From: Actinomycetota bacterium
Lineage (GTDB): Bacteria; Actinomycetota; Acidimicrobiia; Spongiisociales; UBA5794
Direction of reading: 5' to 3'
NCBI GenBank assembly: GCA_003648875.1
Contig: QMQC01000103.1
Location: 1-6,662, forward strand
Length of the DNA: 6,662 nucleotides
Under the pieces are notes generated by a model. The model was not told the origin of the DNA. It saw only the letters and a list, made by a program, of their open reading frames with translations, and did not search any database. The position numbers and the translations under genes were made by a program. This document shows, piece by piece, positions 1-5,661 of this stretch. How positions within the stretch are numbered: position 1 is the stretch's first letter; each line of letters starts with the position of its first letter.

Positions 1-2
1 AC

Positions 3-137
3 GGAATCGGGCTGCCCGAAGAAGCTCGTGGGTCCAGACCGATCCTATTCATCAGGGAGTGGATCGTGACCCGGAAGATCGAAGGCCGAATCTATCGACG
101 ATCAGACGAGCTGGTGACGGTAGAGCTCGAGGATTGA
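3..137 (+). CDS. 3' end of an unrecognised gene (partial, cut by window start)
   Basis: The third forward frame is open from the window edge to TGA at 135-137 and encodes 44 residues beginning GIGLPEEARG. The tail is charged and orderly, with a hydrophobic strand (PILFIREWIV), a basic stretch (TRKIEGRIYRR) and an acidic end (TVELED). It reads like the natural C-terminus of a soluble protein. The frame stops cleanly before the minus-strand LCP gene, giving a convergent pair 62 bp apart. Frame 1 stops at 67-69. Frame 2 stays open but runs on through the LCP gene, so it is likely a shadow. I do not recognise the family and assign no function. The start and most of the gene lie outside the window. 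Confidence 0.5.
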   Translation, partial: GIGLPEEARGSRPILFIREWIVTRKIEGRIYRRSDELVTVELED

Positions 138-172
138 TCAGCGAGCGACCCACGTACTCTGAATCTTGCGTT

Positions 173-196
173 CAGGCGCGTCGTCTCAGGCGCCTG
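173..196. terminator. Candidate stem-loop between convergent genes
   Basis: A perfect 7-bp inverted repeat, CAGGCGC (173-179) and GCGCCTG (190-196), encloses a 10-base loop. It lies between the stop of the partial plus-strand gene (137) and the stop of the minus-strand LCP gene (200). The position suits a shared bidirectional terminator. Neither side carries a clear T-run, so it is not a canonical intrinsic terminator. The role is inferred from position only. Confidence 0.35.
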
Positions 197-199
197 GTA

Positions 200-1690
200 T
201 CAGGCGTTCGGATCCCCACAAACCTCTTCCAACTGTTCAAGACCGAGTTCTCTCACAGCACGTTCAGGGTCGTTGATGACAAGCTCCACATGCTCATGAA
301 CGAGGTCGATGTTTGCGACCCTACCCGGTTTCCCATCGTCCCTGTATTTGAGGTGATACTCAGGGGGGATGAACCGGATGGACACGACGTTGTCGATGTC
401 GACCGCAGGAAGCAGCTCGATGAGTTGTGGTAGCGCCTCGAGCGGGATGTCAGTCTGCATTGTTCGTTTGATGACGTCTGCAAAGTTGCCGAAGTTGAGA
501 AGGAGCGACACAGGGTCGGCCTTCTCGATCATCGCCTCGATGACACAGCGTTGTCTGCTCATTCGGAAGTAGTCGGAGTCCTGGTGTCTCGTGCGGGCAT
601 AGGCGAGCGCGAGGTGGCCATCCATCTGCTGCCAACCGGGATCGATTTCGATTCGCTCGACCGATCCATCCTCGTGGGGGTAGTTCTCGTCAATGACCTT
701 CGAGGGCACGTAGATGTCCACGCCTCCAAGAGCATCGACGATTTCGACAAAGCCGTCGAGGTTGACCATTGCGTAGTAGTCGATCTCCACACCTAGGAAT
801 CTGCCGATGACGCCTTTGACCGCATTCTCTGATGGTGTGCCCGGGCCGGGAAAGGCGTCTGGATACTGTGTGCCTGCGACCCAGAGTTCGTTGATGAGTT
901 CTGGGTAGCAGGCGCAATCCCATACCCCCATACCTTCGGGTAACGGTGACTGTGTCCAGTTCCGCGCAACCGAGAACATTGCGGCTTCGCCTGTCACAAT
1001 GTCGATCGACACAGTGATCATCGTGTCGGTCCGGATGCCCGTCCTGCCCTGACCGTAGTCTCCGCCGATGAGAAGAATGTTCAGGCGTTCCTCGTCGTCG
1101 AACGCGTTCGACGCTGGCTCGGTCGTTGTCGTGTCCGGAACGGTCGTAGCCACCGTGTTCCCGGAACCGTCCGTCACGGGGGGAGAGGGTTGTGTCGTGG
1201 TTGTGTCCGTAGAAGAGGCAACCGTGTTGCTGCCAAACACAGATGTCAAAGTGTCGTAGGTGACGAGATCGTAGTATCCGAACACGGCGTGAGGAACAAG
1301 CAGTACGCTGCCAAGAATCACAGCACCCAGAAGGATCAATCCGGATCGTGCAGGAGTTACGGCGCCGTGTCTTCGCTTGGCCAGGCGATATGCATCGTCT
1401 GCTGCCCAAACGCGATAGCCGAGGAGAATGATGTTCGCGACCATCATCAGCGCGAGGGCAGATGGCTTGATCCACAGCGCCGCAGCCGAGAGGAGAATTT
1501 CCGTTGGCGAAGAACCCCCGCGCAGAAACACGATGATGAAGACGGCACCGATCACAGCATCGATCATCAACAGTCTGGCCCCGCGGCGCGAGTCGCCGCC
1601 GATGAATTGACCGACACCTGGCAGGATCGCCGACGCGAAGGCTGCCACGAACGGCCTCGAACTGTTGGATGACGTGGAGGAGGTTTCCAT
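200..1690 (-). CDS. LCP (LytR-CpsA-Psr) family cell-wall glycopolymer ligase with N-terminal membrane domain
   Basis: A 496-residue membrane protein. Established LCP enzymes transfer polyprenyl-pyrophosphate-linked glycopolymers to peptidoglycan outside the membrane. The N-terminal part has about four hydrophobic segments (near 13-31, 38-57, 66-92, 115-137). The first contains ILPGVGQF, reminiscent of TM2-type segments. A Ser/Thr/Pro-rich linker (about 155-195) leads to the LCP domain (about 202-395). Recognisable motifs are NILLIGGDYG (204), RTD (220-222), SVARN (240-244, where many members have S-x-PRD), IDYY (303-306), LGGVDIYV (321-328), and YARTRHQDSDYFRMSRQR (364-381) with its Arg/Asp residues. 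WDCACYP (257-263) adds two cysteines inside the domain. The C-terminal ~100 residues continue as an extracytoplasmic tail. The start is ATG at 1690 with no strong ribosome binding site. The gene is divergent from the flippase-transferase fusion, which fits a shared role in surface polymer assembly. The family call is firm; the polymer is unknown. Confidence 0.9.
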   Translation of the reverse strand: METSSTSSNSSRPFVAAFASAILPGVGQFIGGDSRRGARLLMIDAVIGAVFIIVFLRGGSSPTEILLSAAALWIKPSALALMMVANIILLGYRVWAADDAYRLAKRRHGAVTPARSGLILLGAVILGSVLLVPHAVFGYYDLVTYDTLTSVFGSNTVASSTDTTTTQPSPPVTDGSGNTVATTVPDTTTTEPASNAFDDEERLNILLIGGDYGQGRTGIRTDTMITVSIDIVTGEAAMFSVARNWTQSPLPEGMGVWDCACYPELINELWVAGTQYPDAFPGPGTPSENAVKGVIGRFLGVEIDYYAMVNLDGFVEIVDALGGVDIYVPSKVIDENYPHEDGSVERIEIDPGWQQMDGHLALAYARTRHQDSDYFRMSRQRCVIEAMIEKADPVSLLLNFGNFADVIKRTMQTDIPLEALPQLIELLPAVDIDNVVSIRFIPPEYHLKYRDDGKPGRVANIDLVHEHVELVINDPERAVRELGLEQLEEVCGDPNA

Positions 1691-1818
1691 CGGCAGGGAT
1701 GCTAGGTGGAGGGTCCATGTAGTGAGCGTATTGCGCGGTAGTCAGGCGGGTCATACGACAGGTCACATCGCTCGGCTGCAGATCAGGCAATCAAGAGCCC
1801 GGGACCGGTTGCTGAGGC
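1691..1818. promoter_or_regulatory. Divergent intergenic region between LCP gene and glycan operon
   Basis: This 128-bp gap must contain promoters for both the minus-strand LCP gene and the plus-strand operon, unless either is read from further away. For the minus strand, a weak candidate is a TACGCT-type -10 (complement near 1727-1732) with an ATGACC-like -35 about 18 bases upstream. For the plus strand, TTGCGC followed 17 bases later by TACGAC is a weak match. No convincing consensus promoter or operator stands out. The exact sites are low-confidence guesses; only the location between divergent genes is solid. Confidence 0.35.
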
Positions 1819-3801
1819 GTGAAACCTGATACCTGCTCCCTGTCTGAAGTATTCTCCGATTCGCCGATACGGGGAATCGTGGAAGACCCAAAGGACCAAT
1901 CGAACGAGGACCAGTCAGAAGGTCGTGCTGCTCGTTATGCATATATGCGCAGCGACGGGACGCTCGACATCGTCGTCGGAAGCCTGGCAGCAGGAATTGG
2001 TGGATATGCGTATCAGTTCCTTGCCGGGCGATCCCTTGGGACCGAAGGGTTTGCCGCCATCGGAATTCTGCTCACCGCGCACTTTCTGTCGTTTGTCGTT
2101 GTTCTGATGCCGATCGAGCAGTTCGTGATTCGCAGGTTGACCCTGGGAGCCAGAGGTTGGGTGGTTCCCGCCAGGGCGGTAGCGCTCGCTGTTTCGGCCG
2201 CGGCTGCTGCAGGGCTTGTAGTAGCGGTATCGGGCGACGACTACTTCGCCGCGTTCTCGTCGCGTCGGGTCTTCGTCCTGTTCGTCCTTGCTACGGTCAC
2301 TCTGCACTTCTTCTTTGCCGTCGGGCGTGGGTATCTCGCAGGACAGAGACGGTTCCGTTCATACGGACATGCGTCTGCTGGAGCATCGGCACTCCGCTTG
2401 GCGATTGCCGTGTCGGTCGCTGTCCTTGCCCCAACGGTCACCGGATTTGCCTGGGCTCATGTTCTTGGTCCGCTTGTCATCATCGCATGGCGTCCGTGGA
2501 AGCCATCTCGATCCGAGCCGAGGGTCACCGGTGCTGATATCGAAGGATTCGAGGACAAGGGTTTGCTTTCGGGACTGGTGCTTGCTGCAGCCGCTTCCCA
2601 AGCTCTTCTTCTGGCTGGGCCCCTGGTGGCGTCACGCCTCGGTGCGACGAATGCGCAGTTCTCCGTCGTCTTTGCAACGCTGCTGATCGCTCGCGCACCG
2701 CTGACCCTTGGATACAACCTGATCGCGAGGATCCTCCCTTCGTTCACCGAGATGGCTGCACGTGGTGAAAGGCGAGAGCTTCGGGCATGGGCTCGTGGAA
2801 TCGCGATCGCGTCCGGTCTCCTCTCTGTCGTGGGCGCGCTCCTCGGCGCGCTGCTCGGTCCGTTGTTGGTCGGCATCGCCTTCGGTTCCGGGTTCGCTCC
2901 AACCGCGTATGTGGCAGCTGTTGCCGGAGCTGGGGTTGTCATGGCTGCAGGCGGCCTCTTCATCGGCCAGATTCTCGTGGCGAAGGGTCAATCGTTGAGG
3001 CTAGGTGTTGCTTGGCTCATCGCCGTCGTCGCTGCTGTTGTCATGATCGTCCTGCCATTCGACGACCCGGTGGTTCACGTTGTAATGGCGTTCATGGTTG
3101 GCGAGATCGCTGCGCTTGGGGCGCTCGTTGGCGCAGCGCTCATGAGAGACGCGGATGAGAGCGAGATCTCTCATGGTTATCAGGTGGTCAAGCGATCGCT
3201 CGACATCGCCGGGGCGATGGTTGCAATCGTATTGCTCTTCCCTGTGATGTTCGTCGCTGCTCTCGCGGTGAAGCGGGACTCGCCCGGACCTGCCTTCTTC
3301 AGGCAACGTCGGGTCGGAAGAGGTGGAGAGCTCTTCTGGATGGTCAAACTCAGAACCATGATCTTCGACCAGGACGAAGAGGTGTTCAGGAATCACCTTG
3401 ACGAGCTGGCAAGGTCCGGAGCAGACGACAGCGAGTACACGATCAGGATCGATGAGGATCCTCGGATAACGAACGTGGGGGCAAAGCTTCGAAAGTGGTC
3501 GATCGATGAGCTGCCGAACTTCTGGAATGTTCTCAAGGGCTCGATGTCCTTGGTCGGTCCGAGGCCCCTTGTCCAGGAGGAGGCTGAGCTGATAGGGCTC
3601 GACCATCGGCGATTCCAGGTCAAGCCGGGGGTTACCGGTCTTGCTCAGGTGCACGGCAGGGACTCGATAGCCCTTGCCGAGCGCACGGAGTGGGATGTGA
3701 AATATGTGGAGACGCGATCAACAAGGCTCGACCTGGAGGTCCTCTTTGCGACGTTGGGCGCGGTGTTCAGGACTCCGGGCGATCAGGGCCTGGAGGAATA
3801 G
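1819..3801 (+). CDS. Wzx/MATE-like flippase domain fused to a polyprenyl-phosphate phosphoglycosyl transferase
   Basis: A 660-residue protein with two parts. Residues ~45-442 hold about twelve hydrophobic segments in a polysaccharide-flippase-like layout (including 51-70, 73-98, 116-138, 150-169, 249-268, 327-352, 360-388, 396-442), with the charged loop QFVIRRLTLGARGW (101-114). Residues ~456-655 are a monotopic sugar-phosphate transferase (Bac_transf type). It has KRSLDIAG, a Pro-containing membrane helix (459-484), DSPGPAFFRQRRVG (487-500), KLRTM (510-514), the DPR motif (547-549), SIDELPNFWNVLKG (561-574) with the catalytic-type Asp563-Glu564 dyad, SLVGPRP (577-583) and KPGVTGLAQVHGR (602-614). 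Such domains move a phosphosugar from a UDP-sugar to undecaprenyl phosphate at the cytoplasmic face. An even number of spans would leave the C-terminus cytoplasmic, as required. The usual partner for this transferase is a short N-terminal membrane domain, so a full flippase-sized module is odd. The GTG at 1819 lacks a well-spaced ribosome site; in-frame GTG 1879 or ATG 1945 are alternatives, and residues 1-42 are hydrophilic. Confidence 0.85.
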   Translation: MKPDTCSLSEVFSDSPIRGIVEDPKDQSNEDQSEGRAARYAYMRSDGTLDIVVGSLAAGIGGYAYQFLAGRSLGTEGFAAIGILLTAHFLSFVVVLMPIEQFVIRRLTLGARGWVVPARAVALAVSAAAAAGLVVAVSGDDYFAAFSSRRVFVLFVLATVTLHFFFAVGRGYLAGQRRFRSYGHASAGASALRLAIAVSVAVLAPTVTGFAWAHVLGPLVIIAWRPWKPSRSEPRVTGADIEGFEDKGLLSGLVLAAAASQALLLAGPLVASRLGATNAQFSVVFATLLIARAPLTLGYNLIARILPSFTEMAARGERRELRAWARGIAIASGLLSVVGALLGALLGPLLVGIAFGSGFAPTAYVAAVAGAGVVMAAGGLFIGQILVAKGQSLRLGVAWLIAVVAAVVMIVLPFDDPVVHVVMAFMVGEIAALGALVGAALMRDADESEISHGYQVVKRSLDIAGAMVAIVLLFPVMFVAALAVKRDSPGPAFFRQRRVGRGGELFWMVKLRTMIFDQDEEVFRNHLDELARSGADDSEYTIRIDEDPRITNVGAKLRKWSIDELPNFWNVLKGSMSLVGPRPLVQEEAELIGLDHRRFQVKPGVTGLAQVHGRDSIALAERTEWDVKYVETRSTRLDLEVLFATLGAVFRTPGDQGLEE

Positions 3802-3805
3802 TGAG

Positions 3806-3811
3806 AAGGAG
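3806..3811 (+). promoter_or_regulatory. Ribosome binding site AAGGAG for the CoA-binding gene
   Basis: AAGGAG lies 5 bases after the TAG stop of the flippase-transferase gene and only 2 bases before ATG 3814. It is 17 bases before the in-frame ATG 3829. Neither distance is ideal. The first ATG is preferred, since a short spacing is less damaging than a very long one. The closeness to the upstream stop suggests translational coupling. Confidence 0.55.
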
Positions 3812-3813
3812 CC

Positions 3814-4227
3814 ATGGTTGTATCCAGCATGAATGATCCAGTGTCTGCGCGTCTTGAGCTTGCTGATCCGTTGATCGCAGTGGTGGGTGCGACGGACCAA
3901 CCGGGCAAGTACGGAGGAAAGATCTACCGCGATCTGAAGACCAAGGGGTATCGGGTTGTGCCTGTAAACCCCGGGCGACCAACTGTGGACGGTGATGCCA
4001 CGTTTGCGTCGATCGGCGATCTTCCGGAGGCCCCGGACATCATCAACGTCGTGGTGCCACCGTCCCGGACGCTCAGGCTCCTCGATGAGATCTCTGACAT
4101 CGACGATGTCGCCGTCTGGATCCAGCCGGGCGCTGCCGACGACGCCGTGCGCGAACGAGTGGTCGAGCTCGGTATTCCTGCGCTCATCGATGCTTGCATC
4201 ATGATCCAGACACGCACGAAGCTGTAG
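3814..4227 (+). CDS. CoA-binding domain protein (YccU-like)
   Basis: A 137-residue single-domain protein of the CoA_binding_2 (YccU) type, a Rossmann fold thought to bind CoA or a related nucleotide; its cellular role is unknown in most bacteria. Visible motifs are the glycine-rich first strand IAVVGATDQPGKYGGKIYRDL (about 21-41), GYRVVPVNPGRPTVDGDATFASIGDLPEAPDIINVVVPP (45-83), AVWIQPGAADD (100-110), and a C-terminal IPALIDACIMIQ (121-132) matching the family's VxDxCxxIE end, with Gln instead of the final Glu. The length is normal for the family. It starts 12 bp after the flippase-transferase stop, so it is probably in the same transcript, although a functional link to glycan export is not evident. 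The start could instead be ATG 3829, which removes five residues of no known importance. Confidence 0.85.
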   Translation: MVVSSMNDPVSARLELADPLIAVVGATDQPGKYGGKIYRDLKTKGYRVVPVNPGRPTVDGDATFASIGDLPEAPDIINVVVPPSRTLRLLDEISDIDDVAVWIQPGAADDAVRERVVELGIPALIDACIMIQTRTKL

Positions 4228-4272
4228 GCCGGCTCGAGTCCAGGCCACCACTATCGTCATGGTGCAACGCTC

Positions 4273-4279
4273 GGAGGAG
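4273..4279 (+). promoter_or_regulatory. Strong ribosome binding site GGAGGAG deciding a TTG start
   Basis: GGAGGAG sits just upstream of TTG 4282; the GGAGG core ends 4 bases before the start codon. It is the best ribosome site in the window and supports the TTG start. No ATG or GTG lies at a suitable distance in that frame. Confidence 0.7.
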
Positions 4280-4281
4280 AT

Positions 4282-4833
4282 TTGACAACCGACAACCTTC
4301 GGGCCGATCCTGACGCCCTGCCCGGTGCGACACATACCGACGCGAGGGAGCTTGTTGATGGATTGCCTCGGAAGTCCATCCCATCGGTAGCGGTGCCAGA
4401 ACAGACGACACAGAGAAGACGGATCGGGCTCGGCCGAGGGCTCGGTGATCTGATTCCCAACGGTGAGCAGAGCTCCGTTCCGACGCAGCTTCAGCCAGCA
4501 GCGGGACAGAGTCCGATGATCGTCCGGGTTGCCGTCATCGAATCGGCCGGAGGCGTGACGGTTGAGATCGAGGATGGCGCGGGTGGCATCCACAGTGAGC
4601 TCGTCAGTGGAGAGGGGAGTGTCGATGATGCCGTCATGAATGGTGTCGCGCTGATCGTCGATGGTTCCCATGGCGCGCAAATCGATGTCACCGAGGTCGA
4701 GACCGCGGAGGGGACCGTTGTAATGGTTACTGCAGCCCGGGACGATCAGCGATCGGTCGGGGCAGCGTTCGTCGAGTACGGGCGACCCTATGCCATAGCG
4801 CGTGCGGGACTCTCTGCTTTGTTGCATCTCTGA
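4282..4833 (+). CDS. Uncharacterised protein with ParB-like LGRGL motif
   Basis: A 183-residue protein with a TTG start behind GGAGGAG. Residues 1-44 are polar and probably disordered. Residues 45-60 read RRRIGLGRGLGDLIPN, very like the N-terminal peptide of chromosomal ParB proteins (LGRGLxxLIP), whose Arg stimulates the ParA ATPase. No ParB nuclease-like domain, HTH or CTP-binding motifs follow, so this is not ParB. After a Gln/Pro-rich linker (61-78), residues 79-183 form an alternating strand/helix domain. It starts MIVRVAVIESAGGVTVEIED and ends with an Ala-rich helix (YAIARAGLSALLHL). The layout recalls small regulatory domains, loosely like the C-terminal LeuA domain, but I would not assign it. 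There are no membrane segments and no cysteines. It is 54 bp downstream of the CoA-binding gene and its TGA overlaps the next ATG (TGATG), so it is translationally coupled to the zinc-ribbon gene. Function unknown; a ParA/MinD-type ATPase partner is speculation. Confidence 0.75.
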   Translation: MTTDNLRADPDALPGATHTDARELVDGLPRKSIPSVAVPEQTTQRRRIGLGRGLGDLIPNGEQSSVPTQLQPAAGQSPMIVRVAVIESAGGVTVEIEDGAGGIHSELVSGEGSVDDAVMNGVALIVDGSHGAQIDVTEVETAEGTVVMVTAARDDQRSVGAAFVEYGRPYAIARAGLSALLHL

Positions 4834-5174
4834 TGGCGATCGATGTCAGGTGCCCGGACTGCGGCGAGGAAGAGAATCTTCTGGGTACGCGATCTGCGGA
4901 TTCGATCAGCATGCAGTGCGAGCGCTGCGGCGCAGAATGGAAAAGGCCTCTTGCCAAGAAATGCGGCAGGTGCGGAGGAGACGACCTTCAGACCGTCCCT
5001 CTTGCGATCGTCGAGAAGTCTCGCGGGACGCAGTTATCGGTGGTTGGGACCCGTCCTGTTCTCCTGTGTTCCCTGTGTGACGCTGAAGAGCTTCGCCATT
5101 ACCACGCTCATCGTCCCAATCCATTGATGCCTAAGAACCTTCCGACGACTGGTGAGGAGCACCTCACCGGCTGA
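4833..5174 (+). CDS. Small protein with two zinc ribbons (four CXXC motifs)
   Basis: A 113-residue protein whose ATG overlaps the stop of the preceding gene by one base (TGATG at 4831-4835). Four CXXC pairs are visible: C7-C10, C29-C32, C44-C47 and C79-C82. The spacings suggest two zinc-ribbon knuckle pairs, the first being C7/C10 with C29/C32 and the second C44/C47 with C79/C82. A His-rich patch (HYHAHRP, 89-95) follows. There is no membrane segment or signal peptide, so it is probably cytoplasmic and binds protein or nucleic acid. I do not recognise a named family. Coupling to the LGRGL-motif gene suggests the two products act together. It ends 18 bp from the stop of the convergent DUF454 gene. 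Confidence 0.8.
   Translation: MAIDVRCPDCGEEENLLGTRSADSISMQCERCGAEWKRPLAKKCGRCGGDDLQTVPLAIVEKSRGTQLSVVGTRPVLLCSLCDAEELRHYHAHRPNPLMPKNLPTTGEEHLTG
5151..5168. terminator. Perfect hairpin at the 3' end of the zinc-ribbon gene
   Basis: GGTGAGG (5151-5157) and CCTCACC (5162-5168) form a perfect 7-bp stem with a 4-base loop (AGCA). The hairpin lies inside the last codons of the zinc-ribbon gene and just outside the stop of the convergent DUF454 gene (5193). It may help end transcription from both sides of this tight convergent junction. There is no T-run on either side, so an intrinsic terminator is not demonstrated. Confidence 0.4.
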
Positions 5175-5192
5175 GACGCCCGGACGGTCACC

Positions 5193-5606
5193 TCAAGCCG
5201 AGACTCGTTCCGCTGCTCTGCCTCTCGTCTTTGTTGGCCTCGTGACTATGTAGGTCGCGATGGAAATCGCCAGTAGCCACATGGCGAGTCTTGCGTACGG
5301 AGCCGTCACGAACCAGATGGTTGTGATCCCGAATGACAGAACGATCGCCCCAACCGCGATCGTCTTCCCTCGGACAGTGAATCCGTTCCCGGATCTCCAG
5401 TCCCGCACGATCCCTCCGAAGAATCGGTTGGTCAACAACCAGCGATCAAAGCGTTCCGATGACTTCGAGAAGAGAAACGCTGCCAGAAGTATCGGGCCCG
5501 TCGTAGGCAGGCCCGGAACGACGATCCCGACGAACGCGATGACGACCCAGAGCCAACCCAGAGCCATCAGCACACCGCGTACCACAGGGTTCTTGACAAC
5601 TGTCAC
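5193..5606 (-). CDS. DUF454 (YbaN-like) inner-membrane protein
   Basis: A small membrane protein of the DUF454/YbaN family, whose function is unknown. With the GTG start at 5606 it has 137 residues, close to the usual ~125. Visible features are a first membrane segment (about 12-32), the family motif PGLPTTGPILLAAFLFSKSSERFDRWLL (31-58), RFFGGIVRDWRSGNG (61-75), then a tight pair of hydrophobic segments (82-100, 104-122) and a basic tail (TRPTKTRGR). The frame stays open upstream to an ATG at 5873, but that extension is basic, low in hydrophobic content and runs opposite the next gene. ATG 5663 is an intermediate alternative adding 19 residues. None of the starts has a good ribosome site. I prefer GTG 5606 because it gives the short leader typical of the family. 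A TACGCT hexamer ends six bases before it, which would fit a leaderless transcript. Confidence 0.8.
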   Translation of the reverse strand: MTVVKNPVVRGVLMALGWLWVVIAFVGIVVPGLPTTGPILLAAFLFSKSSERFDRWLLTNRFFGGIVRDWRSGNGFTVRGKTIAVGAIVLSFGITTIWFVTAPYARLAMWLLAISIATYIVTRPTKTRGRAAERVSA

Positions 5607-5622
5607 CGGCGGAGCGTAGAGA
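5593..5622 (+). promoter_or_regulatory. Candidate promoter for the 5662-6435 gene
   Basis: A perfect TTGACA (5593-5598) is followed after 18 bases by TAGAGA (5617-5622), a weak -10. Predicted initiation would be near 5630, about 30 bases before ATG 5662. AAGG (5651-5654) is a suitable ribosome site 7 bases before that ATG. The -35 match is good, the -10 is poor. Confidence 0.4.
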
Positions 5623-5631
5623 ACGCTTTGC

Positions 5632-5646
5632 CCGACAGCATGTCGG
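5632..5646. promoter_or_regulatory. Palindrome CCGACA-GCA-TGTCGG near the divergent starts
   Basis: A perfect 6-bp inverted repeat with a 3-base centre lies just downstream of the candidate plus-strand promoter and upstream of the preferred DUF454 start. It could be an operator for the divergent pair or a hairpin in the 5' untranslated region. No regulator is identified. If DUF454 really starts at 5663 it would be coding sequence. Confidence 0.3.
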
Positions 5647-5661
5647 CAGTAAGGTCCGACC

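Noticed and set aside
59..433. Plus-strand ORF at the left edge
   Set aside because: Most of it is antisense to the C-terminal part of the LCP gene. The third frame ending at 137 gives a more natural C-terminus.
690..1790. Long minus-strand ORF (366 residues) overlapping the LCP gene
   Set aside because: It is Arg/His-rich with no domain, and lies in another frame of a clearly recognisable LCP protein.
3001..3654. Minus-strand ORF opposite the transferase domain
   Set aside because: The plus strand carries a complete set of phosphoglycosyl transferase motifs here; the antisense reading has none.
4246..4264. Weak inverted repeat CACCA/TGGTG upstream of the TTG start
   Set aside because: A 5-bp stem with a 9-base loop is expected by chance in sequence of this composition.
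3718..4827. Long minus-strand ORF (369 residues) opposite the CoA-binding and LGRGL-motif genes
   Set aside because: Its composition is rich in Arg, Asp and His with no motif. The plus-strand genes have ribosome sites, family motifs and coupling.
4282..4833. Calling the LGRGL-motif gene parB
   Set aside because: Only the short N-terminal peptide matches. The nuclease-like/CTP-binding domain and helix-turn-helix are absent, and no parA is adjacent.
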